A stretch of 35,478 nt of DNA from Planctomycetota bacterium (GCA_003671255.1 QWPF01000018.1:1-35478); one strand, 5' to 3'; positions 9,409 to 18,242 are shown, counted from the stretch's first letter. Notes: generated by a model from the sequence alone, not told the origin. Program-made: numbers and translations.

Positions 9409-11109
9409 ATGGCATCTGAACCCAAGTTTGGTGGCATTGTTCATACTTATCAAAAGTATGATCCGGTAAGTTTCCCGAACCCTAGTTCGGATGCCCCGGA
9501 TCTTGTTTCCCCTGCGTTTGAACACATGATGCATTATGGTTCCCTCAAAAGATTGACCGAGGAGCAGTTAGCTAAAGCTGTGCAGATAGACCCTAGTCAA
9601 ATTCAAGGATTTGGACCCACCATGGAAAGGTTGATGGAGGTTCTTGAAGCTAGGAAACGAAAAATTCTCGAAACCTTTGAGACGGAGTCGGTGATTAAGG
9701 AGGCCAAAGAAGAGTACGAGGATTCTTATCGAAACTTAAAACCCCCCAAAAGTATTGCTGATGAATTCAAGAAGGCGACCAAGTCGGAACAATTGAATCA
9801 AATCGAAGATCTTTGGTACAAAGCGGGTGGCGAAAAGTCTCCTTTTGGAAATCAATTGCTCGGAGTGTTTGAAGCTCTAGCCAGCAAATACCAGATTGAT
9901 ATACTCGCATCTAAATATGAATTCACGGGGTCGCAATCTCTTGATGTTCCCAAGGGATTGGAAGTAAAAGCCGAGCTCGAGAAAATTGATGAGCTATTAA
10001 AGCAGTTAAAAGATGCTATGGAGAATGCCCAGATTGGTGTCATCAACATGGAGGAACTTTCTGAATATTTGGAATCAGGCGACATGGACCAGTTGAATGC
10101 GTTGCAAAGGCAGATTCAGGAAATGATCAAGGCAATGCAGGAGAATCAGGGTATAGATTCTGATGGTAAGAATCTCAAGTTGACTCCCAAGGCCTATAAG
10201 ATCTTTCAGTCCAAGCTTCTCGGTAAGATTTTTGATCAGCTAAAAGCTTCCCGGTCAGGTAGACACATGGTTGGAGTTTCAGGCGAAGGTTCTGTAGAAA
10301 CCCAAAAGACCAAACCTTTTGAATTTGGTGATTCACTTGCCAGCCTTGATATTCAGTCTTCCATTTTAAATATGCTGGTTCGTTCGGGTGGAAAGATGCC
10401 TGAATATCTTCATGCCGGGGATTTAGTCGTCAACAAAACTAAAAATAACCCCAAGTGTGCCACTGTAGTCCTTCTCGATATGTCTGGATCAATGCGATAC
10501 GATGGGCAGTATGTGAATGTGAAACGAATGGGCTTGGCTCTTGATGGCTTGATTCGTTCGGAATATCCGGGTGATAGGCTGCACTTTGTAGAGATGTACA
10601 CCTTTGCCAAGGTTCGGAGCAGTTCAGAAATAGTATCTTTGATGCCCAAGCCTGTGACGGTTTTTGATCCAGTTGTTAGGCTTAAGGCTGATATGTCGGA
10701 CCCCGATATAACAGAGATGGATGTGCCTCCTCACTTCACTAATATCCAACATGGATTACAGCAGGCCCGCAATCTTCTGGCTAATTCCGATACTTGCAAT
10801 AAGCAGGTTATGATTGTTACCGATGGTTTGCCCACTGCGCATTTTGAAGGCAAGGATTTGTATCTTTTTTATCCTCCCGACCCAAGAACCGAGGCTGCAA
10901 CATTGAAGGAAGCAATGCTTTGCGCACGCGAAGGAATCACCGTAAATGTGTTTCTTATGTCCTCTTGGAATCAATCATCTGAAGATGTGCAATTTGCATA
11001 CAAGATGGCTCAAAGTTCGAAGGGCAGGGTTATATTTGTCGCGGGCAAGGATCTTGATCGCTATGTAATATGGGATTACCTTTCTCGAAGAAAAACCATT
11101 CTGGGTTGA
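9409..11109 (+). CDS. VWA-domain protein, partner of the upstream MoxR-like ATPase
   Basis: The 566-residue protein has a long charged, helical N-terminal region (about 1-340) and a C-terminal von Willebrand factor A domain. The metal-ion site is complete: D357-x-S359-x-S361 in LLDMSGSM and D472 in IVTDGLPT. ChlD/CoxE-like VWA proteins pair with MoxR/ChlI ATPases, the VWA protein binding the target and the ATPase supplying work. The start ATG at 9409 was chosen over an in-frame GTG at 9400 because AAGGGG (about 9395-9400) gives a good ribosome binding site for it. It lies 14 bases downstream of the ATPase gene. No signal peptide or membrane span is evident, so it should act in the cytoplasm. 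The substrate is unknown. Confidence 0.87.
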   Translation: MASEPKFGGIVHTYQKYDPVSFPNPSSDAPDLVSPAFEHMMHYGSLKRLTEEQLAKAVQIDPSQIQGFGPTMERLMEVLEARKRKILETFETESVIKEAKEEYEDSYRNLKPPKSIADEFKKATKSEQLNQIEDLWYKAGGEKSPFGNQLLGVFEALASKYQIDILASKYEFTGSQSLDVPKGLEVKAELEKIDELLKQLKDAMENAQIGVINMEELSEYLESGDMDQLNALQRQIQEMIKAMQENQGIDSDGKNLKLTPKAYKIFQSKLLGKIFDQLKASRSGRHMVGVSGEGSVETQKTKPFEFGDSLASLDIQSSILNMLVRSGGKMPEYLHAGDLVVNKTKNNPKCATVVLLDMSGSMRYDGQYVNVKRMGLALDGLIRSEYPGDRLHFVEMYTFAKVRSSSEIVSLMPKPVTVFDPVVRLKADMSDPDITEMDVPPHFTNIQHGLQQARNLLANSDTCNKQVMIVTDGLPTAHFEGKDLYLFYPPDPRTEAATLKEAMLCAREGITVNVFLMSSWNQSSEDVQFAYKMAQSSKGRVIFVAGKDLDRYVIWDYLSRRKTILG

Positions 11110-11177
11110 TCACTTAGAGGTTGCTTCCATTGGTTCATCGATTAGCATACTACGATGATTAATACCTGGAGGCTTTG

Positions 11178-12017
11178 ATGACCCGAAAATTGCTAAGTGA
11201 TTTTGATATCGCACGATATCATGAAGATGGTTTTGTCATATCTAAATCTTTTTTTGATCCCCAAGAAATTGATCTTTTAAGTAAGTCTGCAAGGGAAGAT
11301 CACGAACTTGACAAACACTCCTTTGGAAGGCGCGATGGCGAAGGTGGCACTGTCAAACTCGCTCTTTGGAATCACCCCGGGGATGGGATTTATGGAATGT
11401 TTGCTCGGTGCGAGCGCATGGTTCGTTCGGTAGAAAAAATCCTTGATGGTGAGGCTTATCATTATCATTCTAAAATGATCATGAAGGATGCAAAAATTGG
11501 TGGCGCTTGGGCTTGGCACCAAGATTATGGCTATTGGTATCAGAACCATGTTCTTCGTCCGCTGCTTACAAGTGTAAGTATTGCAGTAGATCCTGCCACC
11601 CGAGAAAATGGCTGTTTGCAAGTTATTGCGGGGTCGCACCATTGTGGGCGAATAAACCATGTTTTATCAGGGGATCAGGCTGGAGCAGACATGGAAAGAG
11701 TCAATGATATCTTAAAAAGAATGCCCTTGGTTTATTGTGTCATGGAGCCCGGTGATGCGATATTTTTTCACCCTAATTTGCTGCATCGATCAGACCAGAA
11801 TAATTCGGATAACCCAAGGTGGTCGATGATTTGCTGCTATAACGCTGCAAGAAACAATCCCGCAAGGGAATCCCACCACCCCTCTTATACTCCTTTGCAT
11901 GTGGTTTCAGATGCAAAGATAAAAGAAGTTGGAATCAAGCGTTTTATAGATGATAAATCGGATGTTGCGTGGTTGAGTGATACGAAGGATAAAAGTGCAA
12001 AGGTTCTTGATTCCTAG
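11178..12017 (+). CDS. Phytanoyl-CoA dioxygenase (PhyH) family Fe(II)/2-oxoglutarate oxygenase
   Basis: PhyH-family enzymes hydroxylate an organic substrate using Fe(II), oxygen and 2-oxoglutarate. The iron triad is visible as H114-x-D116 (WHQDYGYW) and H203 (LLHRSDQN), with a following NPRWSM whose Arg is suited to bind 2-oxoglutarate. Further family features are AVDPATRENGCLQVIAGSH and EPGDAIFFHPNLLH. At 279 residues it is a typical single-domain member. The ATG at 11178 has GGAGG at 11168-11172; a TTG directly before it is in frame but less likely. It lies 68 bases after the VWA gene and may read through from it or have its own promoter. It converges on pepT. The substrate cannot be deduced; the Planctomycetes carry many paralogues. 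Confidence 0.88.
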   Translation: MTRKLLSDFDIARYHEDGFVISKSFFDPQEIDLLSKSAREDHELDKHSFGRRDGEGGTVKLALWNHPGDGIYGMFARCERMVRSVEKILDGEAYHYHSKMIMKDAKIGGAWAWHQDYGYWYQNHVLRPLLTSVSIAVDPATRENGCLQVIAGSHHCGRINHVLSGDQAGADMERVNDILKRMPLVYCVMEPGDAIFFHPNLLHRSDQNNSDNPRWSMICCYNAARNNPARESHHPSYTPLHVVSDAKIKEVGIKRFIDDKSDVAWLSDTKDKSAKVLDS

Positions 12018-12037
12018 ATAAAGTTCAAACCCGCTAA

Positions 12038-13273
12038 TTAAGGTTTGGCCCAGACTTGCGCCAGATGTAACAAAACTTCAACAGCCTTTTCCATTTCTTC
12101 GAGGCATGTCCACTCCAAAGGGGAATGGGGATTGTGCTCTCCTGTGGATAAGTTGGGAGTTGGAAGCCCTATTTCTGTCATCCTTGATCCATCGGTGCCA
12201 CCTCTCACTGAAGTTACCTTTGGTTGCAACCCTGCGAGTTTCATGGCTTCTACAGCAAAAGGTATCGCCCGGGGTTCTTTGCTCATTCCATCCGCCATAT
12301 TGCGATATTGTTTTGTCACAATAATATCAAACTTTGCTTCGGGGTATTCGAGTTGGATTTGAGAAGCGATCTGAGAGAGGAATGCTTCGTACTCGCGGAG
12401 TTTTTTGGAATCAAAATCGCGCAATAGAATCTTGATCGTCACCTCTGCGACGCCTCCTGCAATAGTGTAAGGGTGAAGAAAGCCCTCCATTCCCTCGGTA
12501 GTTTCAGGTGCAAGTGTTTTTGTAGGCAATCTCTCGATAAAAATTGCAGCAAGACGGATGGCATTGGTCATGCGGTTTTTTGCAATGGAAGGATGGATAT
12601 TTCTACCATGAATGGTGACAGTTGCCAGATCTGCAGAGAATGTTTCGCCATCGATTTCGCCCTGCCCACCGCCATCCAATGTGTAGGCTGCAATTGCTCC
12701 TAATTCTTTAAGATCTAAATGGTTTACGCCTTTGCCTATTTCTTCATCGCAAGTAAAGCAGATGCGTATATCGCCATGAATAATGCTATTGTTTTTGATT
12801 AATTCCTGAGCAGCTTGCATGATAACAGCAACGCCTGCTTTATTATCTGCTCCTAAAAGTGTAGTCCCATCGGTGGTGATGATGGTTTTTCCTTTGAGGG
12901 GTGGTAGGTCGTGATTTTCGTTGGCAGTGATGATCTTGGTTTTATCTTTTGGAAGGATGATATCTTTACCATCGTAGTTTTCATGAATAATGGGAGCGAC
13001 ATTTTTGCCCGAGGTTTCAGGAGATGTGTCCATGTGGGCGACCCAGGCTATCGTGGGGATAGATCTACCTGCATTGTTAGGTATTGTGCCAAATACTAGG
13101 CCATATTCGGTTTGGTAGGCATCTTTGATTCCGATTTCATGAAGTTCCTTAACCAGCATTTTGCCTAATTCTAATTGTCCTTTTGTACTGGGATAAGTTT
13201 TGGAGTTCTCATCTGCCTGAGTATCAATTTTCACATAGGCGCAAAAGCGATTGAGTAAGCTGTTATTGTTCAT
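12038..13273 (-). CDS. pepT: Peptidase T (tripeptide aminopeptidase)
   Basis: PepT is a cytoplasmic dinuclear-zinc exopeptidase of family M20 that removes the N-terminal residue of tripeptides. The 411-residue protein has all expected ligands: H80 and D82 (AHMDTSP), D143 (GADNKAG), E177/E178 (CDEEIG), D200 (LDGGGQGE) and H380 (GEHNPHS), nearly the same numbering as E. coli PepT from memory. The start at 13273 gives the conventional N-terminus, and its ATG overlaps the nth stop as ATGA (13273-13270), suggesting translational coupling. A longer in-frame start at 13342 would lie inside nth and is rejected. Nothing unusual in length or motifs. Confidence 0.95.
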   Translation of the reverse strand: MNNNSLLNRFCAYVKIDTQADENSKTYPSTKGQLELGKMLVKELHEIGIKDAYQTEYGLVFGTIPNNAGRSIPTIAWVAHMDTSPETSGKNVAPIIHENYDGKDIILPKDKTKIITANENHDLPPLKGKTIITTDGTTLLGADNKAGVAVIMQAAQELIKNNSIIHGDIRICFTCDEEIGKGVNHLDLKELGAIAAYTLDGGGQGEIDGETFSADLATVTIHGRNIHPSIAKNRMTNAIRLAAIFIERLPTKTLAPETTEGMEGFLHPYTIAGGVAEVTIKILLRDFDSKKLREYEAFLSQIASQIQLEYPEAKFDIIVTKQYRNMADGMSKEPRAIPFAVEAMKLAGLQPKVTSVRGGTDGSRMTEIGLPTPNLSTGEHNPHSPLEWTCLEEMEKAVEVLLHLAQVWAKP

Positions 13274-14085
13274 GATTTCTTTTTTCCTTTGGTTGGTGTT
13301 TTGATAACTCCCTTTCGTGGGCATAGATCGCTTAAGGCGCAATCTTCACACTTGGGCTTTCTGCTGGCGCAAACTTTTCTGCCATGGTCGATTATCCGAA
13401 GGCCAAATATTGTCCACTCTTCTTCTTTTATCACCCGATGCAAATCCAATTCTATTTTTACGGGATCCTTGGATTTCGAAAGCCCCAGCCTAAAGCTTAA
13501 TCTTCCTACATGGGTATCGACTGCATGGTCGATTATCCGAAGGCCAAATATTGTCCACTCTTCTTCTTTTATCACCCGATGCAAATCCAATTCGATTTTT
13601 ACGGGATCCTTTGATTTCGAAAGACCTAGCCTAAAGCTTAATCTACCTACATGGGTATCGACTGGCAGGCCTGGAATGCCATACGCATGTCCCAAAACCA
13701 CATTTGCAGTTTTTCTGCCTACGCCTGCAAGAACCACTAATTCTTCCATGGTTTTTGGTACTTCCCCTTGATGATCCTTAACCAATGCTTTGCAGCAAGC
13801 TATGATGCTTTTGGTTTTGTTTTTATAGAACCCGGTGGATCGTATGAGTGATTCGATTTCATTGGGGTTGGCATCTGCGAGGCTGAAAGATGTGGGAAAG
13901 CGCTTGAAAAGGGCAGGGGTTACCATGTTTACTCGTACATCCGTGCATTGTGCTGAAAGGATGGTTGCGATTAAAAGTTGCAATGGAGAATGGTAAGTCA
14001 GCGCACAATATGCGTCAGGGTAAAGCTCTTTAAGTCTGTTTGCCAATCTTTGGGATCGTGCTTTGAGTTCTTTGCTGTTTTCCAC
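13270..14085 (-). CDS. nth: Endonuclease III, with an in-frame 47-residue internal duplication
   Basis: Nth is a base-excision-repair DNA glycosylase/AP lyase acting on oxidised pyrimidines. The helix-hairpin-helix GVGRKTANVVL holds catalytic K125; the catalytic Asp is D143 in PVDTHVGRL; the 4Fe-4S loop is C239-x6-C246-x2-C249-x5-C255. The listed frame is 271 residues, longer than the usual 210-225, because residues 142-188 are repeated as 189-235 (DNA 13383-13523 and 13524-13664). The repeat doubles the catalytic-Asp segment. With one copy removed the protein is 224 residues. The copies differ at five bases, all synonymous. It starts 45 bases from the divergent rhomboid gene and overlaps pepT by four bases. 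The duplication is probably an assembly artefact; if real, the enzyme would have a disrupted fold. Confidence 0.9.
   Translation of the reverse strand: MENSKELKARSQRLANRLKELYPDAYCALTYHSPLQLLIATILSAQCTDVRVNMVTPALFKRFPTSFSLADANPNEIESLIRSTGFYKNKTKSIIACCKALVKDHQGEVPKTMEELVVLAGVGRKTANVVLGHAYGIPGLPVDTHVGRLSFRLGLSKSKDPVKIELDLHRVIKEEEWTIFGLRIIDHAVDTHVGRLSFRLGLSKSKDPVKIELDLHRVIKEEEWTIFGLRIIDHGRKVCASRKPKCEDCALSDLCPRKGVIKTPTKGKKKS
13383..13664 (-). repeat. Tandem direct duplication, 141-bp unit (in nth)
   Basis: Copies 13383-13523 and 13524-13664 differ at five bases (copy 1 positions 13453, 13471, 13483, 13486 and 13504). All five are third codon positions and synonymous. The unit is a multiple of three, so the frame survives. 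The pattern fits two diverged alleles of the same gene placed side by side. Confidence 0.95.
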
Positions 14086-14130
14086 GCTTTAACTTATTCC
14101 TTTTCTTAAATACTCTTAGACCAACAATTA

Positions 14131-15153
14131 TTGAGCCTACCTAATGATAAATATAGACTGGAGTACGGATTCCATTACCATGAGGAAAGTTTAATTGTAC
14201 CCGCTAATGAAAGAAATGATTTTATGAGGCAAATTGGTTTTATTCCTGATCCTGTAGATGCCAGGAAGTTCGAAGATTACCTTTACACCCAAGGCACCAT
14301 GGTTCGCATGGATAGGCATAACGCTGGCTATAATGTGTGGGTATTGGATGAGGATAAACAGATTCTGGGTAAACAGGAATTATTGAAATACCTTGAGAAC
14401 CCTCAAAATGGGATTTATGGCGATGCGGTGTTAATAGCAAAAAATCAGCGAATTAAACAAGAAAAAGAAGATAGAGCAACCCCTGAATATAAAGTTGAGT
14501 TTTCGGATCAAGTTGTTCAATTTCCCCGAATCACTTTTCTACTTGCAATTTGCATCCTTGCGGTAAGTGTACCCATGCTTTTAGATGATGAAAAAAAAGT
14601 GCAAATGGTCCGGGTTTTTGGTTTGGCCGGACAGGGGATGGGCCTATTTTCAAACTTGGCATTTTCCACTGAGCCATGGCGTTTGATCACGCCTGTTTTT
14701 CTTCACTTCGGACCACTTCATTTACTCTTTAACATCATGTTATTATTTGAATTTGGACGCTTGATCGAATTTCAACGAGGAGCCATCAAATTCTTTTTTT
14801 TATTCTTTGCAATGGCACTCTTTTCAAACCTTGCTCAACTTTTTCTGGGCGGGATTAGTTTTAACCAAGGCCTTCATCTTGGGCCCGCATCGACTTTTGG
14901 GGGAATGTCGGGAGTAATCTACGGGCTATTAGGCTATGCTTGGATGAAAGCAGAATTTCAACCCGAACTGATGAAAGCAGAATTTCAACCCGAACTTGGA
15001 ATAAGTGTTCCAAGTTCTACCGTAAAATTCCTGCTTTTTTGGCTCGTATTATGCATGACGGGAATATTGGGCCCCGTAGCCAATGTCTGCCATGTCAGTG
15101 GCTTACTTGCCGGTTTGATTCTCGGATTATGCCCAAGGAAATTTACCCTTTAA
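14131..15153 (+). CDS. GlpG-like rhomboid intramembrane serine protease
   Basis: Rhomboids cleave substrate transmembrane helices within the bilayer. An N-terminal cytoplasmic domain (about 25-100) resembles the GlpG NRho domain. The membrane core follows: EPWRLITPVFLHFGPLHLLFN (W183, R184; H197-x3-N201 for the oxyanion hole), catalytic S260 in FGGMSGVIYG, and catalytic H321 in VCHVSGLLAG. This is a complete Ser-His dyad. The frame contains a 9-residue repeat (MKAEFQPEL twice, 272-280 and 281-289) in the loop after the serine helix, from a 27-base duplication; without it the length is 331. The start is TTG at 14131 with no clear ribosome binding site; the first in-frame ATG (14224) would cut into the N-terminal domain. 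It converges on the altronate dehydratase gene with four bases between stops. Confidence 0.88.
   Translation: MSLPNDKYRLEYGFHYHEESLIVPANERNDFMRQIGFIPDPVDARKFEDYLYTQGTMVRMDRHNAGYNVWVLDEDKQILGKQELLKYLENPQNGIYGDAVLIAKNQRIKQEKEDRATPEYKVEFSDQVVQFPRITFLLAICILAVSVPMLLDDEKKVQMVRVFGLAGQGMGLFSNLAFSTEPWRLITPVFLHFGPLHLLFNIMLLFEFGRLIEFQRGAIKFFFLFFAMALFSNLAQLFLGGISFNQGLHLGPASTFGGMSGVIYGLLGYAWMKAEFQPELMKAEFQPELGISVPSSTVKFLLFWLVLCMTGILGPVANVCHVSGLLAGLILGLCPRKFTL
14943..14996 (+). repeat. Tandem direct duplication, 27-bp unit, exact (in rhomboid gene)
   Basis: Copies 14943-14969 and 14970-14996 are identical and adjacent, adding nine residues in frame in a loop of the rhomboid. It could be a genuine short loop expansion, but six other similar duplications in this window make a shared artefactual origin more likely. 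Confidence 0.93.
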
Positions 15154-15166
15154 ATAGTTAAAGGGT
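15145..15166. terminator. Hairpin holding both convergent stop codons
   Basis: ACCCTTTAA (15145-15153) and TTAAAGGGT (15158-15166) form a perfect 9-bp inverted repeat around the loop ATAG. The rhomboid TAA is the last three bases of the left arm and the opposite gene's TAA is the first three of the right arm. Neither side has a strong T-tract, so it may stop or stabilise both transcripts rather than be a classical intrinsic terminator. Confidence 0.5.
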
Positions 15167-16708
15167 TGGCCCGATGCTCCAAGGTGCAAATTCCTCTTCT
15201 CCAACTCCGTTGATTTCACTCTTGGTTTTTTTACCACTTGCAACTTCAAGTATTTCTTCGAATATTTGCTTCCCAACTTCTTCTACAGGGGTTCCTTCAA
15301 GAATTACACCTGCATTGATGTCCATGTCGTCAATCATGTGATGATACATGGGCGAATTCGTTGCAACTTTAATGGAAGGCGCAGGTTTGCATCCGAAAAC
15401 AGAACCCCTCCCCGTGGTGAATACTAAAACATTGGCACCCCCTGCAACGATTCCTGTCATGCTCACAGGATCATAACCAGGTGTATCCATCACAACAAAA
15501 CCTTTTGCTTTAACCGGTTCAGCATACCGAACTACATCCACCATTGCAGTGCTTCCACCCTTCGCAATTGCGCCTAAAGATTTTTCAAAGATCGTGGTAA
15601 GCCCGCCATCCTTATTGCCAGGGGATGGATTATTGTTGATTTCAGCACCAAAAATACCCGTGTACCATTCCCACCATTTGATTCTATCCACGAGTTTTTG
15701 GCCGACTTCCTTGGAGATGGCTCTTCGTGTAAGGAGGTGTTCAGCCCCATAAATCTCGGTAGTTTCCCCAATGATTGAGGTTCCTCCATGTGCAATTAAT
15801 AAATCAGAGGCAATTCCAAGAGCGGGGTTTGCAGTGATTCCGCTATTGCCATCGGACCCGCCACAATTCGTTCCCAGAATAATTTTATCTGCGGAAATTT
15901 TTACCCGCTTGTGTTGGTTAACCGAAGGAAGTAGTTCAGCAATGGCTTTAATGCCAGCATCAACAGTTTTTTTAATGCCACCACATTCTTGAATACTTAA
16001 CACCAGTGGTTTATTTTTCGTGCCATTCAACTGAATGAGATTCTGGTTTTCGATCAGATGGATTGCCTGGCCTGTTTCACAGCCAAGGCCAATTAAAATA
16101 TAGGCAGCAACATTTGCATGCTTGGCAAAGCCCGCAAGGGTCAAATCAAGTTGATTATGGTCGGGCCCGTTGTATTGCATTGCGCAACCAGCCTTGTGGG
16201 TGATCGCTACGACGCCATCAACATTCGGGTATTGCTTTAGTAAATCGGAAGCACGAAATCGTTCGGAAATGTATTTACTGGTACTGGATGCACAATTAAC
16301 GGTGCTTATAATTGCGATGTAATTGCGTGTGCCATACCTGCCATCCCCACGGTCGTAACCCATGAAGTGCCGTAGTTCTGAAGGTTTAGCAGGGGGTTGC
16401 GGGAGATCTGCACAAAAGGCGTAGTCTCTAGCGAAATTTTCTGCCCCTATATTATGAACATGAACATGATCACCAGGATTAATGTCATTGGTTGCAAAGC
16501 CAATAATCTGGCCATATTTGATGACCGTTTCGCCCTTTTTGATATGCTTTAGAGCCATTTTATGGCCTAAACCAATTCTTTTAGAAGGCGCAATTTTATC
16601 CCCACCGACATCGATTGAAACGCCTGTTTCCAGTGTACGCGTCGCAATTGCAACATTATCTTCAGGGCGTAAATGAATTGCTGGTGGGACTTCAATTTTG
16701 CTTGCCAT
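15158..16708 (-). CDS. uxaA: Altronate dehydratase (UxaA family)
   Basis: UxaA dehydrates D-altronate to 2-keto-3-deoxygluconate in galacturonate catabolism; related enzymes act on galactarate or other sugar acids. The 516-residue protein has an N-terminal SAF-like domain (about 10-95, ending DHVHVHN) and a large dehydratase domain (YDRGDGRYGTRNYIAI, THKAGCAMQYNGPDH, GLGCETGQ, QECGGIKKT, LGTNCGGSDGNSGITANPA, FTTGRGSVFGCKPAP). The conserved Cys-containing motifs fit the metal-dependent family. ATG at 16708 was chosen because GGAG lies six bases upstream; the ATG at 16720 overlaps that site. No uxaB or uxaC neighbours are present, so altronate is the family default, not proven. The 196-base gap to the divergent ceramidase-like gene probably holds both promoters, though I could not pick them out. 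Confidence 0.85.
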   Translation of the reverse strand: MASKIEVPPAIHLRPEDNVAIATRTLETGVSIDVGGDKIAPSKRIGLGHKMALKHIKKGETVIKYGQIIGFATNDINPGDHVHVHNIGAENFARDYAFCADLPQPPAKPSELRHFMGYDRGDGRYGTRNYIAIISTVNCASSTSKYISERFRASDLLKQYPNVDGVVAITHKAGCAMQYNGPDHNQLDLTLAGFAKHANVAAYILIGLGCETGQAIHLIENQNLIQLNGTKNKPLVLSIQECGGIKKTVDAGIKAIAELLPSVNQHKRVKISADKIILGTNCGGSDGNSGITANPALGIASDLLIAHGGTSIIGETTEIYGAEHLLTRRAISKEVGQKLVDRIKWWEWYTGIFGAEINNNPSPGNKDGGLTTIFEKSLGAIAKGGSTAMVDVVRYAEPVKAKGFVVMDTPGYDPVSMTGIVAGGANVLVFTTGRGSVFGCKPAPSIKVATNSPMYHHMIDDMDINAGVILEGTPVEEVGKQIFEEILEVASGKKTKSEINGVGEEEFAPWSIGPTL

Positions 16709-16904
16709 CTTTTGCTCCATTGATAGAAATAAATATTCTCATCATCAATTTATTGATTTTAACCTTCGTGAGAGTAGTCTATCTCAACCCTTTTGATTTT
16801 GTGAAGAATTAGCGTGAATTAAACAATTAATTTTTTAGTTGTATATTCTTTGTTAGTCTAGTCTTATGAATGAATGATTTATGTAATATTAGGATTTTTT
16901 ATAC

Positions 16905-18242
16905 ATGCTTAACTGCCATGTAGGAACATTCACAGCAGATATTTCCCCACCCTTAGGCCATCCACTTTGTGGAGGTGGCATCGAACCTGTGCGTGGGCAA
17001 GATGATCCATTGGAAGCTGTTGGAATCGTGCTTTTGGGTTGCGGTGCGCCCGTGGTTCTGTGTGCTTTAGATTGGTGTGAGATCCGCAATGATGCTCATT
17101 TAAAATGGCGCCAAGCTCTTGCAGATGCTGCTCATACCACCATCGAGCGTGTGTTTGTGCATGCAGTGCATCAGCATAACGCACCAATTGCAGATATTGA
17201 GGCTGAAAAAATAATTAAAACCAACAATGCTTCGTCCAGCTTGGATGTCAAGTATTTTGATCAATGTCTATTAAAAACTGCAGAGGCATTGAAGGCTGGC
17301 CTTGCAAAAACAAAAAAAATAAATCGAGTTGGAACGGGTTATGGCAGGGTGAATCAAGTTGCATCGAATCGCAGAATTCTTGATGCGCAAGGGAAAGTAA
17401 AACATACTCGTACCAGTGCTACTAAAAGCAAGGAAGTTCGAGATTTTCCCGAGGGGTTGATTGATCCAATCCTTCGAACTCTCAGCTTTTGGATGGGTGA
17501 AAAGCCCGTTGTCGCAGTTCATTATTATGCCACGCATCCAATGAGTTATTATGGTGATGGCATGGTGAGTTCCGATTTTTGCGGCTTGGCTCGAAGAAAA
17601 AGACAATCTGATTCCCCTTCAGTTTTCCAAATGTATTTCACTGGGTGTGCCGGGAATATTACCGCAGGAAAATACAACGATGGCAGTAAAGAAAATCGTG
17701 CCATATTACGGGATAGGATTTATCTCGGGATGACTGATGCTTGGAAAGTTACCTACACCTCCCCTATTACAAAAATGGAAGTGCGGGTTGAACAAGTTAA
17801 GTTGGGATCTCGCAAAGAGAAAGAGTTTTCATTGGAAGAAAATTTAAAAGTGGTTGCAGATGTCAAAGAAACAAAAGTTAAACGGACCATTGCAGCATTA
17901 AAACTTGCCTGGGCACAAAAGCGGGAACAAGTGGTTGATGTTTCATGTTTGGATCTGGGGGCCGCTTCCATTTTGAATTTGCCTGGCGAAGCTTTTATTG
18001 AATATCAGTTGGCAGCTCAGGAAATGCGCCCTGATTTATTTGTTTGTGTTGCTTCGTATGGGGATGGCGGACCCGGTTATATTCCAACCGATAAAGCTTT
18101 TACAGAAGGGGGGTATGAGCCAACAGGGGCTTTCTCGCCGCCTAATGAAGGGCTTCTAATCAGCACAATCAGCAAGTTGTTGGGCCCAAAAGCCCCACAA
18201 ACCACAATTCCTTTTAAACGATTCAAGAAAAAGAATAAGTAA
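16905..18242 (+). CDS. Neutral/alkaline ceramidase-like hydrolase
   Basis: The 445-residue protein resembles the neutral/alkaline non-lysosomal ceramidase family, zinc-dependent amidases that split ceramide into sphingosine and fatty acid. Supporting features are an early TADISPPLGHPLCGGG motif, a His pair in FVHAVHQHNAP (H89, H91), AVHYYATHPMSYYGDG with a second His region, a TGCAGNITAGKYNDG motif matching the family's CAGN segment, and a late ASYGDGGPGYIPT motif. No signal peptide is visible, unlike secreted ceramidases, so it may be cytoplasmic and act on another amide. Short ceramidase-like proteins are common in the Planctomycetes, and the true substrate is unknown. AGGA at 16891-16894 precedes the ATG at somewhat long spacing. 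A separate 5-prime region from hom (84 bases) suggests an independent unit. Confidence 0.78.
   Translation: MLNCHVGTFTADISPPLGHPLCGGGIEPVRGQDDPLEAVGIVLLGCGAPVVLCALDWCEIRNDAHLKWRQALADAAHTTIERVFVHAVHQHNAPIADIEAEKIIKTNNASSSLDVKYFDQCLLKTAEALKAGLAKTKKINRVGTGYGRVNQVASNRRILDAQGKVKHTRTSATKSKEVRDFPEGLIDPILRTLSFWMGEKPVVAVHYYATHPMSYYGDGMVSSDFCGLARRKRQSDSPSVFQMYFTGCAGNITAGKYNDGSKENRAILRDRIYLGMTDAWKVTYTSPITKMEVRVEQVKLGSRKEKEFSLEENLKVVADVKETKVKRTIAALKLAWAQKREQVVDVSCLDLGAASILNLPGEAFIEYQLAAQEMRPDLFVCVASYGDGGPGYIPTDKAFTEGGYEPTGAFSPPNEGLLISTISKLLGPKAPQTTIPFKRFKKKNK

Noticed and set aside
12026-12047. CAAACC / GGTTTG inverted repeat between phyH-type gene and pepT as a terminator
   Set aside because: A 6-bp stem with a 10-base loop overlapping the pepT stop and no T-tract is too weak to call.
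13274-13342. Longer N-terminus for pepT from an ATG at 13342
   Set aside because: It would overlap the nth coding end by about 70 bases, while the ATG at 13273 gives the standard PepT N-terminus and the ATGA coupling.
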